A stretch of 64,000 nt of DNA from Phragmites australis (lineage: Eukaryota > Streptophyta > Magnoliopsida > Poales > Poaceae), in assembly GCF_958298935.1 (NCBI RefSeq), contig NC_084942.1, forward strand, positions 12,035,501-12,099,500. Reading direction: 5' to 3'. The notes below the pieces were generated by a model. The model saw only the letters and a program-made list of their open reading frames with translations. It ran no database searches and was not told the DNA's origin. The first letter of the stretch is position 1. Every line of letters begins with the position of its first letter. Position numbers and translations under genes: made by a program. Shown in pieces: positions 42,401 to 46,014 of the stretch.

Positions 42401-44244
42401 ATGTTCTTATTTTAGACTCCAGTCGGAGTTATATTTCTCTCCTTTATATTTTCACTATTGATGTACTTTTCAGCTTAGTGATGATTGGTTTCCACCTGCT
42501 CAAGCTTCTCTCAAGCGTTCAGTGGTCCAAAAGTTAATTCATGAACTAGTGGCAGGATCTTTTCAGAATCATCCTATGCTAGTTTGCAGTAATGTGCAGC
42601 TTGACAAAGGGCATCAAAGAAGCGAAAATGTTGACCGAGAACCAACTGCAGAGTTTCTTGCTCAGAGGTGCTCTGTTGGTGAACCTGATTCAGTTTACCC
42701 AATTCATGATGGCACTCAACTAACACAACAACCGTCCACATCCATCTGCTTAAATGATTCTGAAGAAAATGGGCTATCTGCTTCTGGGTGCTTTTTGGAC
42801 AATGGAAAGGTTTCAATGGTCGCTCTACAGAATCTACAAGAGTCTGTGGTATGTTATTAGCTGATGGTTTTATACCCTTCAGTGCTTGAATAGACCGGTA
42901 TTTATTTATTTTGCTTGAGCTTATTTACTAATATCATTCTGTTATTTTTTTTATTCAATTGTTTTGTGGTAGGTGTGTCTGCGAGACAAGGATACTGTCA
43001 TTTGCTTGTCAAGCCAGGATGAGAGAAATAAGGCACTTCTTGAAGTATCTAATAATCTACTTGATATGAGAGCATGTAGCGCAGAAGATTCTTCAGTTTT
43101 CAAGGAGTCAGGTTGTTTGGTAAAAGATAAGTACAGTCATGAGGAATCGTTACTGGTTTCTTTGGATAATAACCGAAAAAAATCCAGCCAAGCAGTAGTT
43201 GAGGTGCATGATATTATGGTTTCCAAGTGTTGCGCAATCTCTGATGATGCTGAGCAGGTAATGGCCAGTCAAGAACAATCCTTAGAAAGAAACACAAATG
43301 AAGTTGGGGATGAGTGCCATAGAGCTTCTCAATATATGGATTCTGTCATGATGCCTGATGCGAGCAAAGATGACACTAGACCTCATCCAGAAAAGACTAC
43401 ATGCAAAATTGAGGATGGGCATGATCTTTGTGAAGACACAGATTCAGTCACGTTAGGTGCTATTGACAAAGATGTTGCTGAGCCTTGTTTAGAAAGGAGC
43501 ACTGTCGAAGTCGAGGACACAAAACGTGAACATGGTCTTGTGGATCCTATCGCAGTAAAAGATGGTATCAATGACAATACACAGGAAATTAGCACAACTG
43601 CAGATAATGTTAATCATAGTGAGCAGTATGTTTCACCTGAGTTGGAAGAGCGAAATACTGATAATTGTATGGTCGGTAATACCTCTGAGTTGAAAGTCAG
43701 AAACACTGACAATGGTACGACAGGTAGTACAATATCCTCTGAGTTGAAAGATGAAAAAACTGACAATGGTATGACCCGTTATAGCTCTGAGTTGAAAGTG
43801 GGAAACGCTGACGATAGTACGACTGGTGGTGGTACAGTTTCCTCTGAGTTGAAAGAGGGAAACACTGACCATGTGATGGCAGCTGACTGTACAGATGAAA
43901 CCAACGTAAATACGGATGGTGATGATACTTGTGACGATGGGGCAGTTCCTTGTGAGGATGACACAACTTTCACTTGCACTGATGCTGCGATACCGCTCGT
44001 ACATAGACCCTGCAGTGCAGAGAATGAAACAATTTCTGAGAACACAACTTCTGATGCTAAAAGGCCTCTGCCTGATGGCACCTGCGGAGTGAAGAATATA
44101 AATTTCTCTGACGACAAGTGCATTCAGAAAGTTGATGCTCAGGGTACGGAACCAAAAATAGAGCGGCACTACAAGCGACGGAAGGTTTTGGCCGCAGAGT
44201 TAGAGAAACAACAGAGTTTCTCGGGGGTGTCATCTTTAGATTAG
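6165..44244 (+). CDS. ULP2: ULP2-class SUMO-specific cysteine protease (C48), 15 coding exons
   Basis: The product should remove SUMO from conjugates (isopeptidase), probably in the nucleus. Fifteen exons join in phase to 1,054 codons from ATG 6165. The catalytic core covers about residues 277-510: the entry segment with LLPETFVNDTIIDFYVKYL, His388 in NLHWSLIVICYPGE, Asp421 in CILHMDSLKGSHNGL, Gln470 and Cys476 in LPQQDNSFDCGLFLLHYVEL. The order and large spacing between His and Asp suit the ULP2/SENP6-7 branch rather than ULP1. Residues about 511-1054 form an acidic, low-complexity tail with degenerate repeats (854-935), a VICL SUMO-interaction-like motif (640-643) followed by acidic residues, and a basic KRRK near the end (1032-1035). 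The N-terminus is uncertain: residue 1 is simply the first in-frame ATG, and a family-typical N-terminal exon was not found. Several introns hold transposons; the 20.4-kb intron after the Cys exon holds five. No frame-breaking lesion was seen in the exons. Confidence 0.88.
6515..6593 (+). CDS. ULP2: ULP2 exon 2 (acidic/serine-rich)
   Basis: This 79-bp exon, between TATAAG and GTAAGA, encodes RMVADSEEESSSSSSG and joins in phase 1 to the next exon. Acidic-serine runs of this kind are plausible phosphorylation or SUMO-interaction regions. Confidence 0.65.
6681..6730 (+). CDS. ULP2: ULP2 exon 3
   Basis: This 50-bp exon lies between GCAATTTTAG and GTATGT and encodes YMEQNVQHIYTSLDAM. It ends in phase 0 and continues into VDKDGPVML across a 6.9-kb intron. 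Confidence 0.7.
6981..7233 (-). repeat. 3' LTR of the decayed intronic Copia
   Basis: It starts TGTTGGAATCAACC and ends TCTGACA on the + strand, and aligns through its whole length with 11497-11706. Extra copies of the TTAATGGCCCTAATGG-type motif account for the length difference. Confidence 0.85.
7234..11044 (-). pseudogene. Copia gag-pol remnants (gag, INT, RT, RNase H)
   Basis: On the minus strand: gag at 10292-11044, with a knuckle reading CRNCGKFCHWAKDY in which the last Cys is replaced by Tyr; pre-integrase at about 9665-10243; an integrase piece at 9103-9402 (FWGEAISAVVFILNRSP); the RT N-terminal part at 8435-8908 (MKWVHKVKHEEHGDIMKHKA); the RT C-terminal part at 7668-8096; and RNase H at 7223-7576 (MVAMSTCEAEW). 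Each lies in a different frame or is separated by stops, so no functional polyprotein remains. Confidence 0.85.
11497..11706 (-). repeat. 5' LTR of the decayed intronic Copia
   Basis: It is a direct copy of 6981-7233 and starts TGTTGGAATCAACC on the + strand. The PBS-like sequence lies immediately to its left (about 11480-11496). Confidence 0.85.
11792..13360. mobile_element. PIF/Harbinger-like DNA transposon carrying a PPR gene fragment
   Basis: Terminal inverted repeats of about 35 bp begin GAGCCTGTTTGTTTTAG at 11792; the right end (13360) reads GGGCCTGTTTGTTTTAG on the complementary strand, with about five mismatches overall. TAA occurs directly outside both ends (11789-11791 and 13361-13363), the 3-bp duplication of PIF/Harbinger elements. 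No transposase is present. The interior holds a GC-rich host-derived PPR fragment, so this is a non-autonomous gene-capturing (Pack-type) element. It lies wholly inside the 6.9-kb ULP2 intron. Confidence 0.75.
12278..13051 (+). pseudogene. Captured pentatricopeptide-repeat (PPR) gene fragment
   Basis: The translation shows PLS-type PPR repeats: REVFDAMPFCDIIAWNSMI, GRVFDEMPPRNVVAWNAMVN, ARRFFDAILSRDVMSWNWVL, then a stop near 12851. After a frame break comes LFGQMPEHNLVSWTLMISGY (12861-13051). Only about four repeats are present, against ten or more in typical PPR proteins, and there is no C-terminal E/DYW region. Plant PPR proteins bind organellar RNA, but this piece is truncated at both ends and frame-shifted, so it is almost certainly not a working gene. 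It is in the same orientation as ULP2. Confidence 0.8.
13602..13796 (+). CDS. ULP2: ULP2 exon 4
   Basis: This 195-bp (65-codon) exon has the acceptor CCTTTTGTAG and donor GTAAGC. It encodes VDKDGPVMLSPDFIMCDG to IICKWAQS and includes an EIEYFDLDSCEM stretch. It belongs to the conserved region upstream of the protease core in plant ULP2 proteins. Confidence 0.75.
13886..13943 (+). CDS. ULP2: ULP2 exon 5
   Basis: This 58-bp exon, between CTAATCAG and GTATAA, encodes VGSAFVTFLAGSEAEIGNS and ends in phase 1. Confidence 0.7.
14640..16420. other. Unassigned insertion-like sequence in the ULP2 intron
   Basis: A patch of higher GC with several short open frames (14776-15048, 15632-15955, and 16077-16325 on the minus strand) interrupts an otherwise AT-rich intron. 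Near its right end the minus strand reads TTAGGGCTGTTCAAAGCCGG, which resembles the ends of some hAT elements. No matching left end or target duplication was found, and no open frame shows a recognised motif. Confidence 0.3.
16536..16644 (+). CDS. ULP2: ULP2 exon 6
   Basis: This 109-bp exon, after TTCAACAG and before GTAAGC, encodes GPVRVQFCLDDPQWPRKQQK and then RYQEIWKDVPS. It enters in phase 1 and leaves in phase 2. Confidence 0.75.
17228..17871. mobile_element. Short MULE-like non-autonomous element
   Basis: A 12-bp sequence, GTCTCAAGCATG, occurs directly on both sides (17216-17227 and 17872-17883), consistent with a 9-11-bp Mutator-type target duplication. Imperfect inverted ends carry an AAGGCGTCGCC-like motif: TTTTTAAGGTGTCGCCT at the left, and CTTAAGGCGGTAAGGCG on the complement at the right. 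There is no transposase. The GC-rich interior, open on both strands, has no recognised protein family. It lies inside ULP2 intron 16645-18069. Confidence 0.6.
18070..18138 (+). CDS. ULP2: ULP2 exon 7
   Basis: This 69-bp exon, after TTTGTCAG and before GTGAGT, encodes SDDIASDNWSIEPSCFFPRQ then YFL. It is in phase with both neighbours. Confidence 0.7.
18531..18659 (+). CDS. ULP2: ULP2 exon 8, start of protease core
   Basis: This 129-bp exon encodes TEDFEDVIYPKGDPDAVSIS followed by LLPETFVNDTIIDFYVK. The Phe-x-Asn-Asp-x-Ile-Ile pattern is the entry segment of C48 SUMO proteases. The donor at 18660 is GTAGGT. Confidence 0.88.
19515..19715 (+). CDS. ULP2: ULP2 exon 9
   Basis: This 201-bp exon, after TTTTTGTAG and before GTAAGA, encodes YLSTRTEPTEKRRYHFFNSF through VRKWTRKINVFEKDFLFIPV. 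These are conserved features of the C48 core just before the catalytic His; the Arg/Lys-Trp-Thr segment and the FIPVN strand are visible. Confidence 0.88.
19801..19856 (+). CDS. ULP2: ULP2 exon 10, catalytic His; GC donor
   Basis: This 56-bp exon encodes LHWSLIVICYPGEVATFK, with catalytic His388. No GT donor fits: frame and family require the exon to end at AAAG before GCATGA (19857), giving a 74-bp GC-AG intron ending TTTGCTTCAG at 19930. Read-through meets an in-frame TGA 18 bp into the intron. Confidence 0.85.
19931..20024 (+). CDS. ULP2: ULP2 exon 11, catalytic Asp
   Basis: This 94-bp exon encodes GDTEVSDKVPCILHMDSLKG, then SHNGLKDIIQ. Asp421 in HMDSL is the second catalytic residue. The donor GTAAGT at 20025 is a full consensus. 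Confidence 0.88.
20432..20901. repeat. Foldback MITE-like repeat with AAAACTAC/GTAGTTTT motifs
   Basis: The ends are inverted copies: GAGTAAATTTTACAAAACTA at the left and TAGTTTTGTGAAATTTACTC at the right. The left half repeats CAAAACTACA-type units and the right half repeats the complement, TGTAGTTTTGTGA. About 30 bp of the right end is duplicated again to 20931. A related element with the same ends lies at 55343-56097. The superfamily is not determined. Confidence 0.65.
21174..21264 (+). CDS. ULP2: ULP2 exon 12
   Basis: This 91-bp exon, after TTGCGCAG and before GTTTGG, encodes SYLWEEWKERNPESASDNSD then KFLNLRFVSLE. YLWEEWKER is highly characteristic of plant ULP2 proteins. Confidence 0.88.
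21404..21430. repeat. Homopolymer C/A tract
   Basis: A run of about 18 C is followed directly by a run of A, inside ULP2 intron 21265-21942. The rest of the intron shows no recognisable element. Confidence 0.7.
21943..22062 (+). CDS. ULP2: ULP2 exon 13, catalytic Cys
   Basis: This 120-bp (40-codon) exon encodes LPQQDNSFDCGLFLLHYVEL then FLMDAPSIFNPF. Gln470 (oxyanion hole) and Cys476 (nucleophile) are six residues apart, as in the family. The donor GTGAGT at 22063 opens the 20.4-kb intron. Confidence 0.92.
22465..22783 (+). repeat. 5' LTR of element A
   Basis: It starts TGTTATGTTTGGCTTG and ends AGGTTCTACCA, and is followed directly by the PBS-like ATTTGGCATC. It matches 41718-41947 except for an about 80-bp segment absent there. 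Confidence 0.85.
22800..23870 (+). pseudogene. Element A gag, N-terminal part
   Basis: Gypsy gag sequence is visible as KLEFPTFDDKENPLGW, then KVWLVSYHLTGIAQHWYYML and APSWERFKDLCHLRFGP, continuing to LFIAGLPDRVRINIELTS. Several stops and frame changes separate these (for example near 23519 and 23706). The first part contains a perfect-length 150-bp tandem duplication (22891-23040 and 23041-23190). The gag is cut at 23875 by element B and resumes near 41382. Confidence 0.8.
22891..23190 (+). repeat. 150-bp tandem duplication within element A gag
   Basis: Copies 22891-23040 and 23041-23190 both start with CAGCT(C/T)(G/A)GCG and end GACGACTGTC. They have diverged at scattered sites, and several TAG codons differ between copies. 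Confidence 0.85.
23990..24254 (-). repeat. 3' LTR of element C
   Basis: It matches 28245-28526, including GTTTTCTTG(G/C)TACCAG(T/C)AGC and AAAGATTAAACTAACTACAC. The right copy has a short extra segment near 28280-28297. Confidence 0.85.
24264..28208 (-). pseudogene. Element C gag-pol remnants
   Basis: Minus-strand pieces in Copia order: gag 27762-28208 (ILTWSNYADWSLLIKVMLQA), protease region 27129-27443 (GWYFDTSATNHMMG, where the usual DTGA is changed to DTSA), pre-integrase 26932-27132, integrase pieces 26392-26865 and 25953-26501, RT 25064-26023 (IRLKWVFELKKDKVGVVIKH, then HHMDVKSAFLN), RT end 24656-25051, RNase H 24264-24618. The frame shifts several times and the protease Gly is lost, so it is non-functional. 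Confidence 0.85.
28245..28526 (-). repeat. 5' LTR of element C
   Basis: It starts TGTTGGGTTTGATC on the + strand, immediately right of the primer-binding site, and ends ACTCTAACA at 28526. Its end joins the residual end of the B LTR (28532-28551). Confidence 0.85.
28655..29036 (-). repeat. 3' LTR of D1
   Basis: It starts TGTTAGTCGCTGAATTC and ends CTTATCCCATCA. Variable short tandem copies of CTAGATGCTAAGATGCTGTC occupy about 28825-28980. Element ends are TG...CA. Confidence 0.9.
29037..29048 (-). other. Polypurine tract of D1
   Basis: On the minus strand it reads TTAGGGGGAGAA immediately before the 3' LTR; this primes plus-strand DNA synthesis in LTR retroelements. Confidence 0.8.
29045..30776 (-). 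pseudogene. D1 reverse transcriptase / RNase H, frameshifted
   Basis: The long frame 29244-30776 shows the Copia RT: LARLVARGFVQQEGVDFDDAF-like region, HHMDVKSAFLNGDMKEEVYV, the catalytic YVDDL at about 30010, GSLRYLAHTRPDLAFSVGYV, and RNase H ALSSCEAEYIAAS. The last part (SALALAKNPVFHERSKH to KPLGRIKFLELC) is in another frame at 29045-29335. The shift coincides with a 2-base loss relative to D2 near 29309 (D2 has CTCTAGTGTC where D1 has CTCGTGTC). A second 2-base difference lies near 30743, where GAGAGAGCGG in D2 reads GAGAGCGG here. Confidence 0.88.
30601..31917 (-). pseudogene. D1 integrase region
   Basis: The open frame contains the integrase core: ERLELVHGDLCGP, LLLVDDLSRYMWVMVLGSK, the second Asp in RTDNGGEFTAAEF, and the Glu in QQNGVVERCNQT. 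YILNRSPTKAL and TPGVFIGYAGGSKAYRI follow. Upstream, the zinc-binding part is in another frame, so the polyprotein is broken between protease and integrase. The unusual GC-rich, Ser/Thr/Pro-rich linker after the integrase is typical of grass Copia linkers to RT. Confidence 0.85.
31953..33419 (-). pseudogene. D1 gag (C-terminal part) and protease
   Basis: From VDGERGFHRQRG at 33419 the frame runs through the gag core (WPTLTKTNYVEWAAVMRVKL), the knuckle CRNCGRLGHWAKDC and the protease DTGATHHMTG to about 31953. The frame extends artificially into LTR2 of D2 beyond 33420. The missing N-terminus lies beyond D2 at 39193-39711. GACCC at 33420-33424 and 39193-39197 marks the insertion point. Confidence 0.88.
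33425..33784 (-). repeat. 3' LTR of D2
   Basis: It starts TGTTAGTCGCTGAATTC directly after GACCC and ends CTTATCCCATCA. It shares GCCCATGGCCAGCC and the CATATGGGCAGCAAGACC block with 38820-39192, not with D1's LTRs. Confidence 0.9.
33793..35868 (-). pseudogene. D2 reverse transcriptase / RNase H, with internal stop
   Basis: Two frames, 35044-35868 and 33793-35022, are in register but separated by one TAG at 35043-35045. D1 has CAG (Gln) there, in AAQEGWRVHH. Downstream are HHMDVKSAFLNGDLKEEVYV, the YVDDL catalytic box, LGIEVHQDDSGITL, RNase H ALSSCEAEYIAAS and the C-terminus through KPLGRLKFLELC to HKTTHKT at 33793. The missing upstream connection is a 2-base deletion near 35870 (GTGTGCACGCTG against GTGCGCACACGCTG in D1). 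Confidence 0.9.
35510..38623 (-). CDS. D2 Gag-protease-integrase polyprotein, intact 5' portion
   Basis: The 1,037-codon frame starts with ATG at 38623 (MSAGQSQRSVASS). Residues about 17-115 form an Ala/Glu/Arg-rich, probably helical segment, an uncommon addition to Copia gag. The gag core covers about 180-350, the zinc knuckle C438-C451 (CRNCGRLGHWAKDC), and the protease motif D517-T-G-A. The integrase zinc finger is H648, H653, C681, C684; the catalytic triad is D712, D775, E811, with 35 residues between the last two. After about residue 916 (near 35876) the reading is out of frame because of the 2-base deletion, so the last roughly 120 residues (RAHGARRC onward) are not native. It makes retroelement particle and integration proteins if expressed; RT is uncoupled. 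Confidence 0.9.
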   Translation of the reverse strand: MSAGQSQRSVASSTRRRQEAELAAAEERERAAAETAAAAARASRLAAAELAAARAEAEAAAAAVAARAAAAEVEALRGSTGSSISADDSADADLELPEAEAARERAAQWAAAHAHERGGSPDRRGRAGGAPGGGAHGNGGGRVDGERGLYRRRGSLSPDRYRGHHGFQAVVRDVGPGGGWPTLTKTNYVEWAAVMRVKLQVRHMWEAVRYGDVDYDQDRRALDALIAAVSSEMLFSLTNKRTAKEAWDAIAAARIGSDRARKSTLQALRKEWENLAFKPGEDVDDFALRLNTLLQKMVQFGDDTYGEERAVEKLFRCVPEKYKQMARSIESLLDLSTMSIEEAIGRLKVVDSDEPQSLSGPITTGGKLLLTREQWDACQGDRRKGEPSSMTGGRKRGKPRKARRDAQAGARGRAEGDARGGAQGGAAGKHKPARDDTCRNCGRLGHWAKDCRQPRRGQAHVAQAEEEEPALFMAHASIELPPAAPAAAALLHLDEPKAHALLGDGSGNDKTDGWCLDTGATHHMTGRREFFTELDSSVRGSVKFGDASGVEIKGVGSVIFTAVSGEHRLLTGVYYIPALRNSIISLGQLDENGSRVVVEDGVMRIWDRRRRLLAKVTRGTNRLYVLNVQVAQPLCLAARRDDEAWQWHERFGHLHFEALKRLSAAEMVRGLPCLDHVEQLCDVCVLTKQRRLPFPRRASFRAKERLELVHGDLCGPVTPATPGGRRYFLLLVDDLSRYMWVMVLGSKGEAADAIRRAQAAAEAECGRKLRVLRTDNGGEFTAAEFASYCADKGIQRHYSAPYSTQQNGVVERRNQTVVGMARALLKQRGMPAVFWGEAVVTAVYILNRSPTKALDGRTPYEAWHGRKPAVSHLRVFGCLAFAKELGHISKLDDRSTPGVFIGYAEGSKAYRILDPKTQRAHGARRCVQRRARMGVGQADGRQIGSDVRRLHCRVRPLRGSWGSRQLLFDDRVYPSPRASTDPGACYFDSTTFSSQDLGCDEFFDGSTTAGNATHSSTDRHLSGHVYSNTSSCRAQPG
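38807..38819 (-). other. Primer-binding site of D2
   Basis: On the minus strand AGTGGTATCAGAG lies directly inside the 5' LTR; it is complementary to the 3' end of initiator-Met tRNA, as usual for plant Copia. Confidence 0.85.
38820..39192 (-). repeat. 5' LTR of D2
   Basis: It starts TGTTAGTCGCTGAATTC and ends CTTATCCCATCA, then GACCC. The pairing with 33425-33784 is set by the shared CATATGGGCAGCAAGACC block. Confidence 0.9.
38954..38963 (-). promoter_or_regulatory. TATA box in the D2 5' LTR
   Basis: On the minus strand it reads CTATAAATAT. All four D-family LTRs contain it. It would drive transcription leftwards into D2, antisense to ULP2. Confidence 0.6.
39193..39711 (-). pseudogene. D1 gag N-terminus, stranded beyond D2
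   Basis: The frame starts at ATG 39711 with the same MSAGQSQRSVASSTRRRQEA as D2 and stays open to the GACCC duplication, where D2 begins. It contains the same Ala-rich helical segment. Its Gly/Ala linker is expanded: four in-register repeats of GGAPGGGAHG-type sequence, where D2 has one. The rest of this gag is at 31953-33419. Confidence 0.88.
39213..39335 (-). repeat. 30-bp minisatellite in D1 gag
   Basis: Four copies of a 30-bp unit containing CTCCTCCAGG(A/C)GCGCCACCG are tandem and in frame (10 codons per unit). The homologous place in D2 (about 38215-38248) has one unit. Confidence 0.8.
39892..39904 (-). other. Primer-binding site of D1
   Basis: On the minus strand AGTGGTATCAGAG lies directly inside the 5' LTR, the same as in D2. 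Confidence 0.85.
39905..40292 (-). repeat. 5' LTR of D1
   Basis: It starts TGTTAGTCGCTGAATTC, ends CTTATCCCATCA and is followed by the AAGTC duplication. It contains many CTAGATGCTAAGATGCTGTC units. A minus-strand TATA box CTATAAATAT is at 40041-40050. Confidence 0.9.
40298..41247 (-). other. Interior of element B, non-coding
   Basis: This stretch holds no recognisable protein. It continues the B interior that begins at 28552 and was split by D1. A repeated GAAGTTGTTGAAGCG motif occurs on both sides of D1 (about 28570 and 40307). The primer-binding complement GGCTCTGATGCCA is at 41235-41247. Confidence 0.6.
41248..41381 (-). repeat. Intact LTR of element B
   Basis: It reads from TGTTAACTTTATATAG to CCCTTAACA. 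The same sequence at the other end of B is split by element C, which verifies C's insertion point. Confidence 0.75.
41382..41717 (+). pseudogene. Element A gag knuckle and pol C-terminus
   Basis: After element B the gag of A resumes: FRHLSPTELTEWQKHGLCYN, CDELYVRSHRCQ (the Gypsy zinc knuckle) and FLYIEVADYDDE. Near 41650, in a different frame, comes EFKLAHPAFQLEDELFADGG, which is the usual end of this type of Gypsy polyprotein. Protease, RT, RNase H and integrase are therefore deleted between these two points. Confidence 0.78.
41718..41947 (+). repeat. 3' LTR of element A
   Basis: It starts TGTTATGGTCGGCTTG, ends AGGTTCTACCA and is followed by GTAAC. It is shorter than the 5' LTR by an about 80-bp internal loss after GGTTTGTTAGTTTG. 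Confidence 0.85.
42041..42334 (+). repeat. Tandem duplication, 159-bp period, near the intron 3' end
   Basis: AGTTGTTGGCACCGC starts both copies (42041 and 42200), and each runs about 135 bp to CATTTCAATCTGGG with one visible difference (CTCTGG against CCCTGG). A shorter duplication (AACTAATTGAGATAGGAGGC, about 27-bp period) lies just before it. The acceptor used by ULP2 is 140 bp further on. Confidence 0.85.
42474..42848 (+). CDS. ULP2: ULP2 exon 14
   Basis: This 375-bp exon (125 codons) opens LSDDWFPPAQASLKRSVVQK, the conserved end of the ULP2 catalytic region (WFPP-ASLKR), then LIHELVAG. It then moves into a variable tail. The donor GTATGT at 42849 leaves phase 0. Confidence 0.88.
42973..44244 (+). 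CDS. ULP2: ULP2 exon 15, C-terminal tail and stop
   Basis: This exon follows TTTTGTGGTAG and encodes the last 423 codons (counting from Val632), ending TAG at 44244. It contains DTVICLSSQDE (a SUMO-interaction-like hydrophobic core with acidic flank) and long Asp/Glu/Ser/Thr-rich stretches. At about 854-935 there are five degenerate copies of a unit resembling SSELKxxNTDNxMTG. The end is basic, with HYKRRKVLAAELEKQ. The tail is expected to be disordered; the basic end could be a nuclear signal (inference). Confidence 0.85.
   Translation: MCLRDKDTVICLSSQDERNKALLEVSNNLLDMRACSAEDSSVFKESGCLVKDKYSHEESLLVSLDNNRKKSSQAVVEVHDIMVSKCCAISDDAEQVMASQEQSLERNTNEVGDECHRASQYMDSVMMPDASKDDTRPHPEKTTCKIEDGHDLCEDTDSVTLGAIDKDVAEPCLERSTVEVEDTKREHGLVDPIAVKDGINDNTQEISTTADNVNHSEQYVSPELEERNTDNCMVGNTSELKVRNTDNGTTGSTISSELKDEKTDNGMTRYSSELKVGNADDSTTGGGTVSSELKEGNTDHVMAADCTDETNVNTDGDDTCDDGAVPCEDDTTFTCTDAAIPLVHRPCSAENETISENTTSDAKRPLPDGTCGVKNINFSDDKCIQKVDAQGTEPKIERHYKRRKVLAAELEKQQSFSGVSSLD
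43640..43885 (+). repeat. Degenerate coding repeats in the ULP2 tail
   Basis: Units of about 48-54 bp carry (T)CTGAGTTGAAAG followed by a GAAAXACTGAC-type core, repeated about five times. The codons stay in frame while copies differ in length and sequence, which indicates unit duplication under coding constraint. Confidence 0.75.
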
Positions 44245-45540
44245 ATTTGGATGGTGGCGGGCATAGGTTTAGCTTGTGTCATATGTAGTCCTTCCCGTTG
44301 TCCTTATGCAACCGCAATTGTTCTGTAATAGGTACTTCCGCTAGTAACTTTGTGTTTTACAAACCTCATATGAAATGCTGATGGCTGCTTGACAATGTTA
44401 TTCTGTATCTGCCTGAAATAGATTACAGATGTGAAAAGTGTTGTGTGTGAGTTGCCTGCCTGCCTCAACGAAGTCATCTATTTTGTGTACCTAGACATCA
44501 TGTGCATGAACATGTCAAATTTGAGTTCATTTCAGAGTTCATGGAACAAAAATTGCCTTCATGCGCTTTCCAGCAAAGCCAGATAATTTGGAATTTAGCT
44601 ATTGTTTTCGTCCAACACAATTGGCTCGAATTTGACTTTGGCCGGAAACTTTCGTCCAATGGCTGATTTGGTGGGTGGATACCCCCTTGGCAGACTTGTC
44701 ACGTTCTCTTCGACTCCCAATTAGGGATGCATTTCTTGAGTCATTGGGTCAACTTAAAACTAAAAAAATAAACTAAAGATTCACTTCCATCCAATTAAGT
44801 TAAGGAAAATATGACGTGGTGATCCAGAATTAACCATTGGGTATCTACTTGAAACCCTACTCCCAATGAACAATTGTTTATCAGTTTAATTATCTCAAGA
44901 TATTTGATTGCAAAATCCAAGCGTTGATTGCATTTTTTGAGCTCTTACACTTGTTTCATAAGTCATCGTCACCCACTTTTGGCTCGGAGTAGTTATAACT
45001 ATAGGCCCTTCCAAAATATTGTAAAGAGAACTCGTTTATTATGTGCATTGGTGCTAAACCACACCTGTGAGGACAAGAGCAAAGCTAGTGAGAAGTGCTT
45101 GTGCTATGGAGTGCTGGTTCATGTTATTTACACTATTTATACTCTTCTTTTAATTATATAGCATTACCATGCATGGGAAGGGCGGGATGCCATAAACGGA
45201 TATAAGCAATTTGCAATATCATCTTGGAGACTCAGTTACATTGGCAAATAAAAAAAAAGTCTCACTTTTTGCTTGCCGACAAAAAATGCAGACTCGGTTA
45301 TTACTCCTATTGGAAACCACATGCCAACAGTAACCTCGTTAAGGGGTGCAGCGCTGCTCGCCGGGGGGTGGGGGGGGGGGTGGCGTCAGACGCCCCATTC
45401 TTCTGTTGGTTCCAGAGGAGGAAGACGAGCAGCTCTGCACGAGAGAGAAAAGAAGAGAAGAGAGGAGAGGAGGATGGGGAGGAGGTAGGAGAGGAGGGGA
45501 AGGAGAAGCTTTGGGGTTAAAGGTAAAAAATTTTGTTTTT
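44245..45540 (+). other. ULP2 3' UTR and featureless spacer
   Basis: The first 150-250 bp after the stop are probably 3' UTR; no canonical AATAAA was seen, only weak AT-rich variants. The rest is AT-rich intergenic sequence. A G-rich run (about 45361-45382) and a purine-rich GAGAGGAGAGGAGG stretch (about 45440-45510) are the only low-complexity features. Confidence 0.5.
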
Positions 45541-45599
45541 CTTGTTCGTAGAAAATGTAGTGTAGAAAAAATTAGTTTAGGAAATAGACTTAGAAAATA

Positions 45600-45880
45600 G
45601 TGTAGAAAAATTAGTTTAGAAAATTTAGTTTAGTTGTACAAATTTAGTGTGATGAAAAATAGATTTAGAATATTTAGTTTAGTTGTAGGAATTTAGCGCG
45701 ATGTAAAAATAGATTTATAAAATTTAGTCTAGTTATAGAAATTTAGCGCAATGTAAAAATAGATTTAGAAAACGTAGTTTAGATAATTTAGTTTACTTGT
45801 AGAAATTTAGCATGATGTAAAAATATATTTAGAAAATTTAGTTTAGTTGTAGAAATTTAACATGATTTAGAAAATGTTTT
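45600..45880 (+). repeat. AT-rich tandem repeat, about 50-bp unit
   Basis: About six degenerate copies of a unit containing TTTAGTTTAGTTGTAGAAAT and GATGTAAAAATAGATTTAG follow one another. They vary by single bases and small indels. Confidence 0.75.
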
Positions 45881-46014
45881 AGATATTTTGTACAATTTAG
45901 AAATAATTTTAGAATACTATATAAATGTTAGTATAGTTGTAGAAATTGTAGCCTAATTTACCAATAAATTTACCATGATTTAGGAGTAATATTTTGAATG
46001 ATTTTTGATCAGGG

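Larger units (their letters stand above)
22063..42473 (+). other. 20.4-kb ULP2 intron with nested retrotransposons
   Basis: The intron separates the catalytic Cys exon from WFPPAQASLKR and the tail. Removing element A and one GTAAC copy leaves roughly 0.9 kb, of which about 0.3 kb is a local tandem duplication near the 3' end. Flanking exons are both in phase 0. The acceptor is GTACTTTTCAG at 42473. Confidence 0.85.

Noticed and set aside
43383..44169. Minus-strand open frames opposite the ULP2 tail
   Set aside because: They are shadow frames of a repeat-rich coding exon that continues in phase from exon 14.
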